Positions 10,600-22,297 are shown, counted from the stretch's first letter. The stretch: 64,000 bases of DNA from Acanthosepion lycidas (GCA_963932145.1 OZ010586.1:76944087-77008086); one strand, 5' to 3'. Numbers and translations: made by a program. Notes: generated from the letters alone by a model not told the origin.

Positions 10600-11470
10600 A
10601 TCTAAATAATGTACGTAATACCTCATCTCAGAAATATAGACACACATGCCTGAGGAAGTCTGGAGTTCACAACGGCTGCAATGTTGGGAAAACAACAAAT
10701 ATTAGGACAATTGTAAATTATGTAAATAATAACTCTCCATCTCATGAATTTAGACAGAAAAAAACATTAGAACATAAAAATTAATGGTTATTTACTCTAA
10801 ATATTTAAAAAGCAATCTCAAATGATTATGTCCAAACTGCAATGTCTCTAGCCTAATAAATGCTTCTAATGCTATCTAAAGAAATCAGAACAAAACTTTC
10901 TTACTCAGTTCAATAATAAAAGCATAATTCAGAGTAGATTACAATGACACAATAAGCAACATGTGTTAAGGTGACAGTAATGAAGTGATCTTATCTATCA
11001 TTGGCTTGCTATTGACTTCATTAGACCATTTGTTGATATTATCTCTCATGACAGTTCATAGCCTGCAGCCAGGCTTGTTAATTCATTGTATCATTTGAAA
11101 TCAGAAGTTTTGAAAATTAAGCAGAGACCTAATCAACTTTATTAATTCTGTTTTTTTTTTTTCTATTGGAGTAATCTGAAGAGATCACAGTTATCAATAA
11201 AGTGGAATATTTTTAACAATGGCATTGTATTCATTTGCTTTCTTTATAAACAGTAATTTTATTGACTACTTTCAAATCCTGAAACAAATAACTTATCTGA
11301 AACCTTGGTCATCCTTGCGAATCTGCCGAGAAAGAATGTTGTCTTTCATGTTTTAATTGATAAGTCTCTAGTCTTTCAGACTTGATATTTTATTGGAGAT
11401 TTTTTTCTTTGAAGTAGAAAAGTTTCACAATGGCTCTTTTGAGAAGTTTATATCTCTATGATATTGACAA
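10600..11470. other. decayed SINE tails and AT-rich DNA
   Basis: Short family A-like pieces (ctcatctcagaaatatagac near 10625, cctgaggaagtctgg near 10650) and then nothing I can place. Confidence 0.4.
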
Positions 11471-11479
11471 ATTTGGATG

Positions 11480-11690
11480 AATTTATAGTGTAGCAGTTAT
11501 CAATGTTGCAATTGGGATTGATGTGCCAAGTTCAAATTCAACTCAAGGCCACTGAATTTGCTTACACAAAAATACCCTGTAGGTATGAATTCATCTCTTA
11601 TCTCCACTCCAGCTATGGCTCAATAGCATAGCAGACTGAACTGGCTACCAGTCTAATGTAAGAAGAACTCTTAATTGGAAAGCACTTGGC
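11480..11690 (+). mobile_element. tRNA-derived SINE, body-type shared with 14.9 kb
   Basis: A tRNA-like head (caagttcaaattcaactc as B box) is followed by the body aataccctgtaggtatgaat, tcatctcttatctccactcc and tggctaccagtctaatg. The same body is seen at 14970-15080 and 58890-58990. Confidence 0.6.
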
Positions 11691-11796
11691 AACTAGGTTA
11701 GCTACTCCACCCAGTAAAATACATATTTCTGTAGAATCACCAACATCACCTAAGCTGTGGGCCTATATTCCATGGGAGAATGTACAGGATTAACAT

Positions 11797-12190
11797 ACAT
11801 ATTGGATAATTATTATTTATTAAAATATTATTTTGGACAATAGAAGTAAAAACAAATCTATAGAGAACATTTAAAAATAAATAATTTCACCCCAAGCAAG
11901 GCAACAAAGTCACTAAGACAAAAGAGTCTGAGTGTGGAAGAATATAAGAAAAAAAAAAGAACAGGAATTAAGAAGACAGAATATAATGATAGATATTGCA
12001 TTTAAATTTTTGAAGATCAAATTTAACTAAAGAGCAAGAAGCCAGAAGAGAGTTCCACAAGCAAGAAATATTAGAAAAGAAACAGTTGGCATATAATTTA
12101 CGGTTACATCTAGCCATTACAACTGTAAAATGATGAGATATTGCCGCCAATCTAGTGCTGCAAAAGAAAAGACAAGATGAAAACATTTAT
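11797..12190 (-). mobile_element. CR1/Jockey-type LINE 3' end, left arm of an inverted duplication
   Basis: The minus strand is nearly the same as 13758-14102 on the plus strand, including the stretch encoding LWNSLLASCS and KFDLQKFKCNI and the 3' end ttgccttgcttggggtgaaa. The match continues past the LINE end to about 11797, through ccaaaataatattttaataa. Confidence 0.7.
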
Positions 12191-12227
12191 GCCAATGTGT
12201 TACATTCCCTGAGGAATTTTATCAAAG

Positions 12228-12230
<3 letters not shown>

Positions 12231-12259
<29 letters not shown>
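12231..12259. repeat. TA microsatellite
   Basis: About 14 TA units directly before a LINE 3' end. Confidence 0.9.
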
Positions 12260-12261
<2 letters not shown>

Positions 12262-12262
<1 letters not shown>

Positions 12263-12440
12263 TAAATTCACCCTAAGCACGGTGATAATTCCACTAAGAC
12301 ACAAGTATTAGGTTGGTGCAAAAATAATGACGGTTTTGACGTATTTTTTAACGTCAAAAACCGTCATTATTTTTTAACCAACCTAACAGCTACTGAGAGT
12401 TAAAGATAATGAGAAGACTTTAGAAGGAACAGGAATCCCT
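12262..12440 (-). mobile_element. CR1/Jockey-type LINE 3' end, interrupted by a MITE
   Basis: Matches the 3' ends at 58020 and 11890 (caccctaagcacggtgataa...actaagacacaag). It continues after the MITE with ctactgagagttaaagataa. Confidence 0.6.
12308..12386. mobile_element. mariner hairpin MITE, MADE1-like
   Basis: A 79 bp near-palindrome starting TTAGGTTGGTGCAAAAATAA and ending in its complement (ccaacctaa), preceded by TA. The outer 16 bases match the TIR I recall for the cecropia-group mariners and their MITE MADE1. It has no coding capacity and lies inside a LINE 3' end. An RNA copy would fold into a single hairpin. Confidence 0.8.
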
Positions 12441-12654
12441 ATCCTAAAGATGAACTCCTGTTCAAAAGACCTTGGTGGTCTGTGAACTGGATGATAGGTG
12501 AACCTATAGTAGCCTCGTCACTTAGGGGTTAAAATGATTAAATTATTTACCCATGCCAAAAAGATTAATGAATGATGATAATGATGAGGGAACACATGGA
12601 TAATTTTAACTAAACAAAATAGGAAATTTATTCACAAATTCAAATTTCTTGGCT

Positions 12655-12800
12655 AACTATGAAGGCAAAGCTTTCATTGGTCCAAAAACAATTTCACATA
12701 TGATTGCAAATTATTTTCTTTCTTCTTCTCAGTTCACTGGTCAATTTCTTTGAAGGTAAGGTTTTCATTGGTCCAAAGAAAATTTCACATAGGCTCATGA
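12655..12800. repeat. 91 bp tandem duplication
   Basis: gaaggcaaagctttcattgg at 12661 and gaaggtaaggttttcattgg at 12752, each followed by tccaaa-a-aatttcacata. Confidence 0.6.
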
Positions 12801-12999
12801 ATACCTTTCCTTCTACTTCCTCAATCCTCTGAATTCTAAGAGAGTTATTATTTCATACTCATTACAAACTTATCTACTCTAATATTTTTAATATACATAT
12901 ATATATACAGGGACTATTACTGCAATACTTTCCCAAATGATTGAGTTCTCTGGCATGTTCATGAAAAACTAAATCTGCAAAGGTTCATTATTCTCTCTG

Positions 13000-13128
13000 A
13001 TGGGTGCCAATGGCTTAGGGGTTAGAATCTTTGACTGATGCCAAATTGGTCGGGTTTCGGCCTCAGCTTGATGTCTAGTTGTGCTGATGAGCTATGATAC
13101 AGCAAAACAATCTCTGTAGATAACGATA
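13000..13128 (+). mobile_element. SINE family B with hammerhead-like core
   Basis: The tRNA-like head has an A box around ggcttaggggttagaatc and a B box cgggtttcggcctcagc. It is followed by GTC (13073-13075), an 8 nt spacer, CTGATGA (13084-13090), a GCT/AGC-closed stem and AAAAC (13104-13108). It ends in a TA run. The layout is the same as in the minus-strand copies at 48.0, 51.6 and 51.9 kb. Confidence 0.6.
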
Positions 13129-13629
13129 TATATATTGTTTTATTAAGATTATTTGTCATTCATACTTTTATTTTTATAAATTTGAATAGCTTTCAATTTA
13201 ACATTAAATATGAAATAATTCATATATTGGAAGAACTTAAAAGCATTTTCAATGGATTTCTTCCTATCATGTAAATATTGAGAGCTACAAATTCTAAGTG
13301 CTCTTAAATAAAATTCAATAATTAATCTAGATTTTATTATGTTGCTATGAGATTAATATAATAGAAATTTATAATGTCATTTTTATTAGTAGATTTATGA
13401 TATACACTTAATTTTAGGTCATTATTAGAATGGTTATATATGGTATCAAAGAAATGTGATGTATTATGTGCTTCTGTTTCATAAGAAAATTTTATTGCAT
13501 GTTTCACATTTAGTTTATTTACAAAATCAGTTTTTTAGAGATCCAAGTATTTCAGAACAAATTCATAAGAAAACTCCTTGGCATTTTCTATTGGGAACAA
13601 AAAACAATGATTTTGTGTGAAAAAGGGTT

Positions 13630-13757
13630 GAAAATTTTGTGAGACACCATGAACCTCTTATCACCAGTGTCAAACGGAGGAAAATGGCATGGTTTGGACA
13701 CATTACAAGGCACGACAGCCTGTGCAAGACCATCATGCAATGCACCATTGAAGTTGG
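13630..13757 (+). mobile_element. LINE fragment of a second type (RRKMAWFGH motif)
   Basis: Encodes VKRRKMAWFGHITRHDSLCK, a stretch found near the C-terminus of several LINE reverse transcriptases, just before the usual GGRRRGRQ motif. At that point the sequence switches to the CR1-type LINE at 13758 in the same frame. Confidence 0.6.
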
Positions 13758-14102
13758 ACATCATTTTACAGTTGTAATGGCTAGATGTAACCATAAATTC
13801 TATGTCAGTAGTTTCTTTTCTAATATTTCTTGCTTGTGGAACTCTCTTCTGGCTTCTTGCTCTGTAGTTAAATTTGATCTTCAAAAGTTTAAATGCAATA
13901 TCAATCATTATATTCAGTCTTCTTAATTCCTGTTCTTTTTTTTCTTATATTCTTCCACATTCAGACCCCTGTGTCTTAGTGACTTTGTTGCCTTGCTTGG
14001 GATGAAATTATTTTTTTTAAATGTTTTCTATAGATTTTTTTTTTACTTCTATTGTCCAAAATAATATTTTAATAAATAATAATTATCCAATATGTATGTT
14101 TC
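13758..14102 (+). mobile_element. CR1/Jockey-type LINE 3' end, right arm of an inverted duplication
   Basis: Encodes HHFTVVMARCNHKFY, CLWNSLLASCSVV and KFDLQKFKCNINHY, the conserved end of ORF2 in this LINE family, and continues through the 3' untranslated end. The arm pairs with 11797-12145. Confidence 0.75.
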
Positions 14103-14304
14103 CAATACAAAAAACTGGTTGGAGAATTTCAAACAAGGGACTGGTATGATTGTACCAGAATTTCTAATGGCTGCTGTTGATAGACCATTATGGAAAAGAA
14201 TTAGCGTAGCTTCTACATCCAGATCTGCCCTATGATTTTAAAAGTCAAGGGGAATATGATGATGATGATTTAAAAAAAACTTGTTCTTCTTCTATGTGCT
14301 TCCT
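14103..14304. other. no recognised feature
   Basis: Unique-looking AT-rich sequence; aaactggttggagaatttca near 14110 could be an old transposase scrap but is too short to assign. Confidence 0.35.
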
Positions 14305-14860
14305 CAGGATGTGGACAATCATAGTCTCCAAAATTTCCTGTCCTTTGTTGTTCAAAGTAATTTTTCTCTTTTTGTTAACTCTCCTAAATCCTGTTTTGCT
14401 ATCCATTCACACAAGCTCATCAGGTAGGTTATTTGTTACTTTCATCCCTGCCCCACTTGTATTCTATATGCCCTGCCAGTGACAAATTCTTCAAACCCTC
14501 TTTCCTCATAATGCACCCTAGAAATTTCAAGTCTTTCATTCTGATGCTAAATATAAGCTACTTTTTTGTTTCCATTTTCCCTAAAACTTCATTATTTGCA
14601 TCTTCAGTTCATAGTATTTTCAGCAACCTTTTATAGAACCACATCTCTGTTACCTCAGGTCTATTCTTCATCTATGATGAGATTGTCCAGCATTCACTGC
14701 TATATAAGAAGACCGATACTGCATAGCAATTCAGTACTCATTTGTTTGCTTCTAATGAAATTTTCCTGTTTCTTAATACTTTGTTTAGTTTTTGGAAGAA
14801 CCTTTCACTACAGCTTTTGATTTTGGTGTTGCACTCTCTTTCCTCTATTAAGACATACAT
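14305..14860 (-). mobile_element. RTE-type LINE, C-terminal fragment
   Basis: The minus strand encodes FQKLNKVLRNRKISLEAN, VFLYSSECWTISS and EVTEMWFYKRLLKIL, the diagnostic post-catalytic region of RTE/HmRTE-type reverse transcriptases, with a few in-frame stops. It then runs toward the C-terminal LEE-like tail at 14305-14500. Confidence 0.8.
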
Positions 14861-14889
14861 AGATATTTCTGTTCATGTAATTGTTTGCT

Positions 14890-15090
14890 TTTGGTGGTAG
14901 GTATATGAGGTGGTGTAATGGTTAATGGCTCAGAAATAGAAATTAGAAAGCTGAGGTTGAATTCCAATTGAGTTTATAGAAATACCCTTGCGAAAGGTAT
15001 GAATTCATTTCTTCTACCCCCAGTTATGAATAAATAGCAGAGACCAATAGCTTTGGTTGGCAACCAGTCTAGGAAAATTGTTTAATGATT
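14890..15090 (+). mobile_element. tRNA-derived SINE without a 5S head
   Basis: A box ggtgtaatggttaatggctc, B box gaggttgaattccaattga, body ataccCttgcgaaaggtatg and ttggcaaccagtctagg. The copy ends where the mariner at 15100 begins. Confidence 0.75.
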
Positions 15091-15099
15091 TATGTTATA

Positions 15100-15790
15100 T
15101 TAGGTTGTCCCAAAAGTTCGTAAGCACTTGCAAAAAATTGAAATTTTACTCGCCAAGTAATAACAAAAACAACAAAAATTATTCCTCAAAATAAAGACCA
15201 TCATTTTCCAAGACTTTCTGCCATCGATCTGCAAGCTTTCGGATCTGGTGAAAGTACCATTAAGCCGGCTTCGAATCAAAGAATTCTTGACATGCTTCCT
15301 TGACTACATCAAACGAGTCGAATTGGCGGCCCTTCAGAAAGTGTTGCATTGAGCGGAAAGGCCGTAATCTGATGGAGCACAGTCAGGACTGTAGGCTGGA
15401 TGTGGCAGAACCTCAACGCCGTCCAGCTCTTCAAACTTGTCTTTGGTCTTCCTGGTGGTGTGTGGCTTGGCATTGTCCTGCTGCATCAAAGCGCACTTTC
15501 AGTTGATCAGAGCCGGGTACTTTTGCTTCAACTATTCGTAGACCCGCTCCAGTTGCTGACAGTAAAGTTCATCACTAATGTCACAACCATTCAGAACCAA
15601 CTCAAAATGCATGATTCCTTCAAAGTTCCACCAAACGCACAACATGACTTTCTTGCCGAATCGATCTTGTTTTGGAACCGACAGTGTCTCTTGCCCTTTC
15701 TGAACCCATCGCTTGTCTCAATTGTGCTGGATTGTGTTGCATAAAAATTCAGTTTTTCGCAAGTGTTTACGAACTTTTGGGACAACCTAA
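15100..15790 (-). mobile_element. mariner transposon, internally deleted, well preserved
   Basis: TIRs TTAGGTTGTCCCAAAAGTTC (15100) and its complement ending at 15790, flanked by TA on both sides (15098-15099, 15791-15792). The minus strand encodes the C-terminal half of a mariner transposase: VPKQDRFGKKVMLCVWW, QQDNAKPH (second catalytic Asp), SPDCAPSDY (third Asp), WQKVLENDGLYFEE at the C-terminus. The spacing between the second and third Asp reads as 35 residues, one more than the usual DD34D. The helix-turn-helix half and the first Asp are deleted, so 691 bp remain of an expected ~1.3 kb. Only a few stops and one frame slip occur, which suggests a fairly recent copy. Confidence 0.9.
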
Positions 15791-15792
15791 TA

Positions 15793-16150
15793 CAACTTAT
15801 CAACTTTTTTCAGGTTATTTAAAGTCAGAATTATTTTTAAATTGTAAGAATTTTTTGAGATATTAATGGTTTAATGATGCAAGTCTTACTAATTAACACA
15901 TAACTGGAAGGAGAAGGGGTGGATTCATACCTTTTCCAAAGCTATTTTTGTGTAAGTGAATATAATGAACTGGAAAATGGAACTAGGCTTTCTGATTAAA
16001 AATTCTGAGCCATTTTCAAATACAGAACCTACACATCCATACTAAGTGTACCTGGTATTTCAAAGTGGTCACTAATCTGGTTACTGACCAGGCTTAACCT
16101 CTATGATTGTATGGGAACTAATGTTTCAACATGATTTGTCCGTAAGCTGA
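15793..16150 (-). mobile_element. 5S rRNA-tRNA chimeric SINE, minus strand
   Basis: Read on the minus strand: a 5S-like head (16040-16150; decayed, but with the segment matching ctggttagtac and gaataccaggt), a tRNA-like middle (15955-16040), the body aaggtatgaatccacccctt, and the tail (tttaaataacctg). Together with the SINE at 14890 it forms a tail-to-tail pair separated by the mariner. Confidence 0.6.
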
Positions 16151-16300
16151 ATCTAGGGAAAAAAATATTGAATTCAAACTAGTCTGGAGAGGGTTGGGCT
16201 CCATCATGCTATCTTTCTCAAGGCACACCCCAGCTGATACAGCTGAAGTACATGTGGAACCCCTATGACACTAAAAGGCTACAAAATTCATGTTCATGAT
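16150..16300 (+). repeat. dispersed repeat shared with 59.0 kb
   Basis: ggctccatcatgctatcttt and gtggaacccctatgac match gactccatcaggctatcttg and gtggtacctctatgaa at 59035-59105, where they follow a SINE body. It is probably the distal part of a longer SINE subfamily. Confidence 0.45.
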
Positions 16301-16884
16301 CAGGATGAGGATTTTAGTGTCTACAATTCATAGTTTGCATCTTGGGCTGTTTTGCTGAACATCATATCATCAACATTTTTTAAATATGTTGAATGTTTAG
16401 GAAAAATATTTTATCAGGGACCAGATTCAATAAATTCTAAGAACAGACAAGCTAACATTCTTCAAATATGTAGAATTTTCTATATCATATTCTCCCATAA
16501 GTATGTATTTCAAATACCCTTGTGATATGCCTTGAAGGTTCATCACTAAGATTTATTTCTGGTGTCATTGGGGGCTCTGGGCTTCTAAAAGCACCAACTC
16601 AACCTTCTCCCAGGTGACTCAACTAGGAGTGATCACAAATGAATGCTGGCCTTCATATTGGTTTGATTAGGCAATGAAAATTGCTTTTACAGTTACTGTG
16701 GTCTCTGTTTAATGATTCAATGTTGTTGAATTTTCCTCACCAAATTTTTCTTAACTAGAAGAGAAAATCACTTAGCCTAACATTGATTTACCTTCAAAGT
16801 ATATACATTATATAGTTTACTTCTCTCAGACAGCATTAAATTGAAACTTTTAAAGAAACTGACAATGATTAATTTAGTTTATGT
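16301..16884. other. no firmly recognised feature
   Basis: Around 16560-16640 a GC-richer stretch (gtgtcattgggggctctggg) may be an old repeat. The rest is AT-rich. Confidence 0.35.
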
Positions 16885-16885
16885 A

Positions 16886-17800
16886 CAATGTTACACAAAA
16901 GTAAATGAACCCCGAAGATAATATTTTAAAGAATTGTGTCTTTCTTCTAGATGATGAACAAATCTTAATTAAACAATGTATTCATCATGAAAAACCTTTA
17001 TTAAATCAATTACAACCACTTTCAAAGATTTTTATCAAGCTGGAATAAAAGTATCAATTAAAAATTAAGATGTGCAAAAGTAAGTGAACACTTACATTTT
17101 ATATTTGTTGACTGCTCCTTTTGAGGTTACAATTTCCACCAGCCTTTTTCGATAATTTTAAAAAAGTTTCTGGCAGTAGTGTGTACCAATCTTTGACCAT
17201 TCTTCTCCCACAATTGCTTGATTTTCATTCTTTTGCGGATTTGCTTTGATGCCTCAGATCATTGTCCTGTTGGAAGTTCCAGTCTTAACCTAAACCCAAG
17301 TTTTGAAATGAGGACAAGACACTTTCATTCAAAATTACTTGGTATCTTGTAGAGTCTATTGTTCATCAATGCATACTATTTTGCCTGTTCCAGTTGCAGC
17401 TGAGCACCACCAAATCATAATGCCATTACTGCCATGTTTAATGGTTGGTAACAAATTCTTCTCTTCAAAAACTGTATTAGGAGTGCACATGTCAAATATA
17501 GCACCTATTGTTCCTCTCAAAAAGGTCTCTTTAGGTTTCATCTGATCATAAAATCTTCTGCCAGAATGTTCCTACCTTATTTATATAAGCTTTGGCATTG
17601 TTGAGGTGAACATGTTTGTGCTATTTCATAAGCAGTGGCTTTTACTATGCATTCTGCAATGAAGATTGGCATTGTTCAGATTTCGTCACACTGTAGATGA
17701 ATGCACATTGATTTCAACATTAGCCAGTATGCATTAGAAATCTGAAAAGGTTATAGTAGGATTTGCTTAGGCTTTCCAAACTAGAGGTCTACTTGCTCTT
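16886..17800 (-). mobile_element. Tc1-like transposon, copy 1 of a joined pair
   Basis: Left end CAATGTTACACAAAAGTAAG-like with TA before it. The minus strand encodes KETFLRGTIGAIF and NLLPTIKHGSNGIMIWW, the central DDE region of a Tc1 transposase. The repeated motif tgcaaaagtaagtgaacact at 17073 is an inner direct repeat of an IR/DR end. The right end is lost where copy 2 starts. Confidence 0.75.
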
Positions 17801-18719
17801 GCAAATATTACAACCCCTTTCAAGAATTTGTATTAAGCTGAAATAAAAATATTAATTAAAAATCAAGATGTGCAAAAGTAAGTGAACCCTTACATTTTAT
17901 ATTTGGTGACTACATCTTTTGCAGTTGTGATGTCAACCAGTATTTTTCTATAATTTTTAAGAGGTTTTTGGCAGTACTCAATGCTGATTTTTGACCAATC
18001 CTCTTGACAAAATTCCAACAATCGCTTGGTATTACCTGGATTTCATGAATGCCCTGCCTTTTTTCACTTGAAGCACAGATTTTCAGGATTTGATTAGGCC
18101 ATTACATGGCTTGAAATTTCTTTTTACAAACCCATTCTTTTGTGGATTTGCTTTGATGCTTCAGATCATTGTCTTGTATTAAGTTCCAGACCTGGCCTAA
18201 ACAAAACTTTTGAACTGAAGACAAGACACTTTCATTTAAAATTGCTTGGTATCTTGCAGAGTCCATTGTGCCATCAATGCATACTATTTTGTCTGTTCCA
18301 GCTGCAGCAAAGCACCACCAAATCATAATGCTGTCACTGCTATGTTTAATGGCTGGTATCAAATTCTCTTCAAAAGCCATACTAGGAGTTTGCTAGATAT
18401 AGCACCTAATGTTCCACCCAAAAAGCTATAGTTTGGTCTCATCCCAGCATAAAAACTCTTGTTATTATTTTTCGTGGACAGCCACTTCTTGAGTGTGATG
18501 CTGTCATACCAAGGCTCTTCTATTTCACTTACTTTTACACATATTGATTGTTAATTTTTAAATAATATTTTTTTATTTCAGCTTGATAAAATTTTTGAAA
18601 GTGGTTGTAATTGATTTAATGAATATATAGTTTAATTAATATTTGTTGAGCATCTGGAAAAAAGAGACAGTTTTTTTAAAATATTATTTTAGCGGTTCAC
18701 TTAACTTTGCCCAGCACTG
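17801..18719 (-). mobile_element. Tc1-like transposon, copy 2 of a joined pair
   Basis: Begins inside its terminal repeat (acaacccctttcaagaattt), carries the inner repeat gtgcaaaagtaagtgaaccc at 17873, and ends with the outer TIR ...ttgcccagcactg at 18719 followed by TA. The minus strand encodes NLIPAIKHSSDSIMIWW, GTDKIVCIDGTMDSARYQAI and IQDNDLKHQSKSTKEW (second catalytic Asp present). Same family as 43770-45368. Confidence 0.8.
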
Positions 18720-18777
18720 TAGATAATGAATATAATGAGATTTTTATTGACAGATAAGGAACAGAATGATATATAGA

Positions 18778-18795
18778 TGGATAATGAACAGAATG

Positions 18796-18862
<67 letters not shown>

Positions 18863-18953
18863 GAACAGGCTCATATTTGATAATGAACAGAATGAGATAG
18901 ATAGATAGATAGATAGATAATGAACAGGCTCATATTTGATAATGAACAGAATG

Positions 18954-19016
<63 letters not shown>

Positions 19017-19048
19017 GAACAGGCTCATATTTGATAATGAACAGAATG

Positions 19049-19083
<35 letters not shown>

Positions 19084-19115
19084 GAACAGGATCATATTTG
19101 ATAATGAACAGAATG

Positions 19116-19178
<63 letters not shown>

Positions 19179-19325
19179 GAACAGGCTCATATCTGATAAT
19201 GAACAGAATGAGATAGATAGATAGATAGATAGATAATGAACAGGATCATATTTGATAATGAACAGAATGAGATAGATAGATATATAATGAACAGGATGAT
19301 GCATAGATTGATAATGAATAGAATG

Positions 19326-19361
<36 letters not shown>

Positions 19362-19362
19362 G
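18778..19362. repeat. higher-order GATA satellite
   Basis: GATA runs of 5 to 16 units are separated by a fixed ~35 bp spacer (atgaacaggctcatatttga plus taatgaacagaatga). About nine spacer copies are seen, with variants such as aggatcatatttg. The unit GATAn-spacer is repeated as a block, not just GATA alone. Confidence 0.9.
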
Positions 19363-19379
19363 ATGGCTGTCAACTTGAT

Positions 19380-19930
19380 AAACAAGTTTAACTAATGTTT
19401 TTAGTTCTCATGAGAAAGTTAATGGCTCTTGAAGCCATCAAGGGACTTGCAGTGCTTATTGTAGATGTGGTAGACCAAGTTGTTTTGTACAGGGCCTGGA
19501 ATGTTTTGTAAAGTCTGCTCAGTTCGCTCATAGGATTTCATGTGATTGTATGTTATTTCTAGCATGGTACTGATAAAAATATAGATACCGACATACATGG
19601 TGGAAGTTGACTTGTGACTGAGGAAGAGCAACTCTAAGACTCATAACTCATAAATTAACATAATTAGATGATTTCCATGTCATTCTGATGTCTTAAATGT
19701 CTTATAAAACATTCAAGTAACTTATACTATATTGTGTACAGGTGGATGTTCCAGCAACAACCTGATTATCCTGATGTTTCCTTTTATGATGCCAAGTGAG
19801 TCTACTGGCTGACTTACACACTTTATCACAAATGCTGTATGAAAAATATACATATATACATGCATACATATATTCATAAATTGACACTGATTTAGATAAA
19901 TAGGTATAGACAGATATTGATAATTAGATA
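19380..19930. other. no recognised feature between two GATA arrays
   Basis: Short open frames on both strands; no domain seen. Confidence 0.4.
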
Positions 19931-19934
19931 TGAG

Positions 19935-20240
<306 letters not shown>

Positions 20241-20718
20241 TTGTAAATCTAACCTCAGGCAAAACTAAATGAAACCACAATCTCAACAATTTTTTCTTCA
20301 ATACTGAATATCTCCAACCTTTCTTTGCATTTTCACTCATTGTCAAGAAGAATCATGATCAGATAAACCATTAAACAAAACAGAAAACGGGAACAGACCT
20401 CAGGTGTCAAACTTTGTTATAATTAATAGAAACGATGAGATGTTGACAAGATTCTAATTGCTTTTGGTTCTTCAAACTCAGACATTAAAGGATATTTTAG
20501 AATTTTCCCAGACATTCATTCAGTGCTGGCTGTTACACAAATATATTACACAAATAATTGTTTCATTTGATCAAATGAAATTTCTCTTGAAGTGAAAAAG
20601 AATCAAAAATATAAATAAAATGTAGATTTCTATAAATAAATATATTGGGTCAGAACAAAAGTTTGTATTGTTTTTTAATAGGTGATATTTTCACAAATGA
20701 TTTAATTTCATATATATA

Positions 20719-21400
20719 CAGTTGGAGACAAAATTATTCACCTCCACTTTCATAATTACAAATAAAGCTGTAGTATCTCAAATTTTCATGGAAACTTCAT
20801 ATGGATTTTTTCACAAATGATGAAATAATGGATCTGAAAGAATGTGCAGTGATATCCACAACAAAACAAAATTCTTAATGTTAAATAATAATGCAAAAAA
20901 ACCTCCAAGAACATATAGCATAGGTTAAAATTCTTGCCTCAATAATCAATTTGTTTAATAACCTTTATTCCTTATTATTACCTTTAATCATTTTTGATAA
21001 TTCCTTACAAGATCACTATACACACTGTTAGGTATTTTGTTCAATTCTTCCATGGAAATAGCTTCTAGTTCCTCCAAATTCAAAGGACTTCTTTCTCTTA
21101 CTATTGTTTTCAAATAAATTTTCAATGTGCTTTAGATCAGGACTTTGTGCAGGGTACACCAGTACCTTAATTTAGCTGTTATCTAAGTATTTTGTAACAA
21201 TTTATGCTGTACGCTTCGAGTCATTTTCATGTTGGACCATCCAGTGATCCCCCCCCAAACAGCTTTTGTGCACTTTGTTTTATAATATCTTAAAGAATAG
21301 TCAACATATATCTACAGTGCAACAAAAAAGCCACTGCTTAAGAAATTCCTTCTGTAGACGTAATGCATGCTTTAGGAGTTTTACTATTTTATCATTTGAT
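20719..21400 (-). mobile_element. Tc1-like transposon relic (second family)
   Basis: Left TIR CAGTTGGAGACAAAATTATT at 20719, preceded by TA. The minus strand encodes SPLNLEELEAISMEELNKIP and YSDLVRNYQK, the C-terminal end of a Tc1 transposase. The right part is decayed and ends in or before the CA/TA microsatellite. Confidence 0.75.
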
Positions 21401-21415
21401 TACACACATGCATGC

Positions 21416-21420
<5 letters not shown>

Positions 21421-21511
<91 letters not shown>
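21421..21511. repeat. CA-TA compound microsatellite
   Basis: About 20 CA units followed by about 25 TA units. Confidence 0.95.
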
Positions 21512-21512
<1 letters not shown>

Positions 21513-22297
21513 GAGTTGTGGATTGAATTATTCAACCCCTACTTTCATAATTATAAATACAGCTGTAATACCTCAAATGCTCACGACAATATTTTTCTTT
21601 TAATGTCAAACAATAATACAAAAAGAAAATACCTCCAAAATTTAACATATGACAAAATTCTTGGCCCCCTTGGCTCAATAATTATTTTGCTTAACCTTTA
21701 TTCTTGATTATTACTTTTAATCATTTTTGATCATTCCTTACAAGATCACTATACACATTGTTAGGTATTTTGCCGCATTCTTCCTTGGAAATAGCTTCTA
21801 GTTCCTTCAAATTAAAAGGACTTCTTTCTCTTACTCTTTTCTTCAAATATTTTTAATGGAGTTTAGATCAAAACTTTGTTCAAAGCTTCTTGTCAAGTTC
21901 AGCTGTCTTCACCATGGTTACAGAATGAATGAATTATTGTGGTATGTGGCACTTAGCTATTGTTTTCTTCATTACTGCTTAGAATGTTATAGAATCAAGT
22001 CAATACTATTTCATTTTCATTAAATGTCAAATTAAGAAAAAAAATACATTGCATTTGCCACATGTTATATCATAATTTCCATAAGGGGAGGGTGAGTAAT
22101 TTTGGACTGCACCAATTTTTAGAAAAATCCATAACTATCAATATACTAGATAGAAACTTCTAAAACTTTCACAAATTATTCAAAACTAAATAAGGAATCA
22201 ACTATTTATGGTAAATTCAGTAAGTACTTGCAAACATTTCCATTTCATTAGAAAATATGCAAATATTCATTGGGGGCAAATAATTATCTCCAGACTG
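21512..22297 (-). mobile_element. Tc1-like transposon relic, sister of 20719
   Basis: Repeats the same features: tactttcataattataaata and tacaagatcactatacacat match the first copy at 20745 and 21007. The right TIR ends ...tctccagactg at 22297 followed by TA. It is internally deleted (about 790 bp). Confidence 0.75.

Noticed and set aside
15300-15744. Plus-strand frames over the mariner
   Set aside because: They are antisense shadows of the minus-strand transposase.
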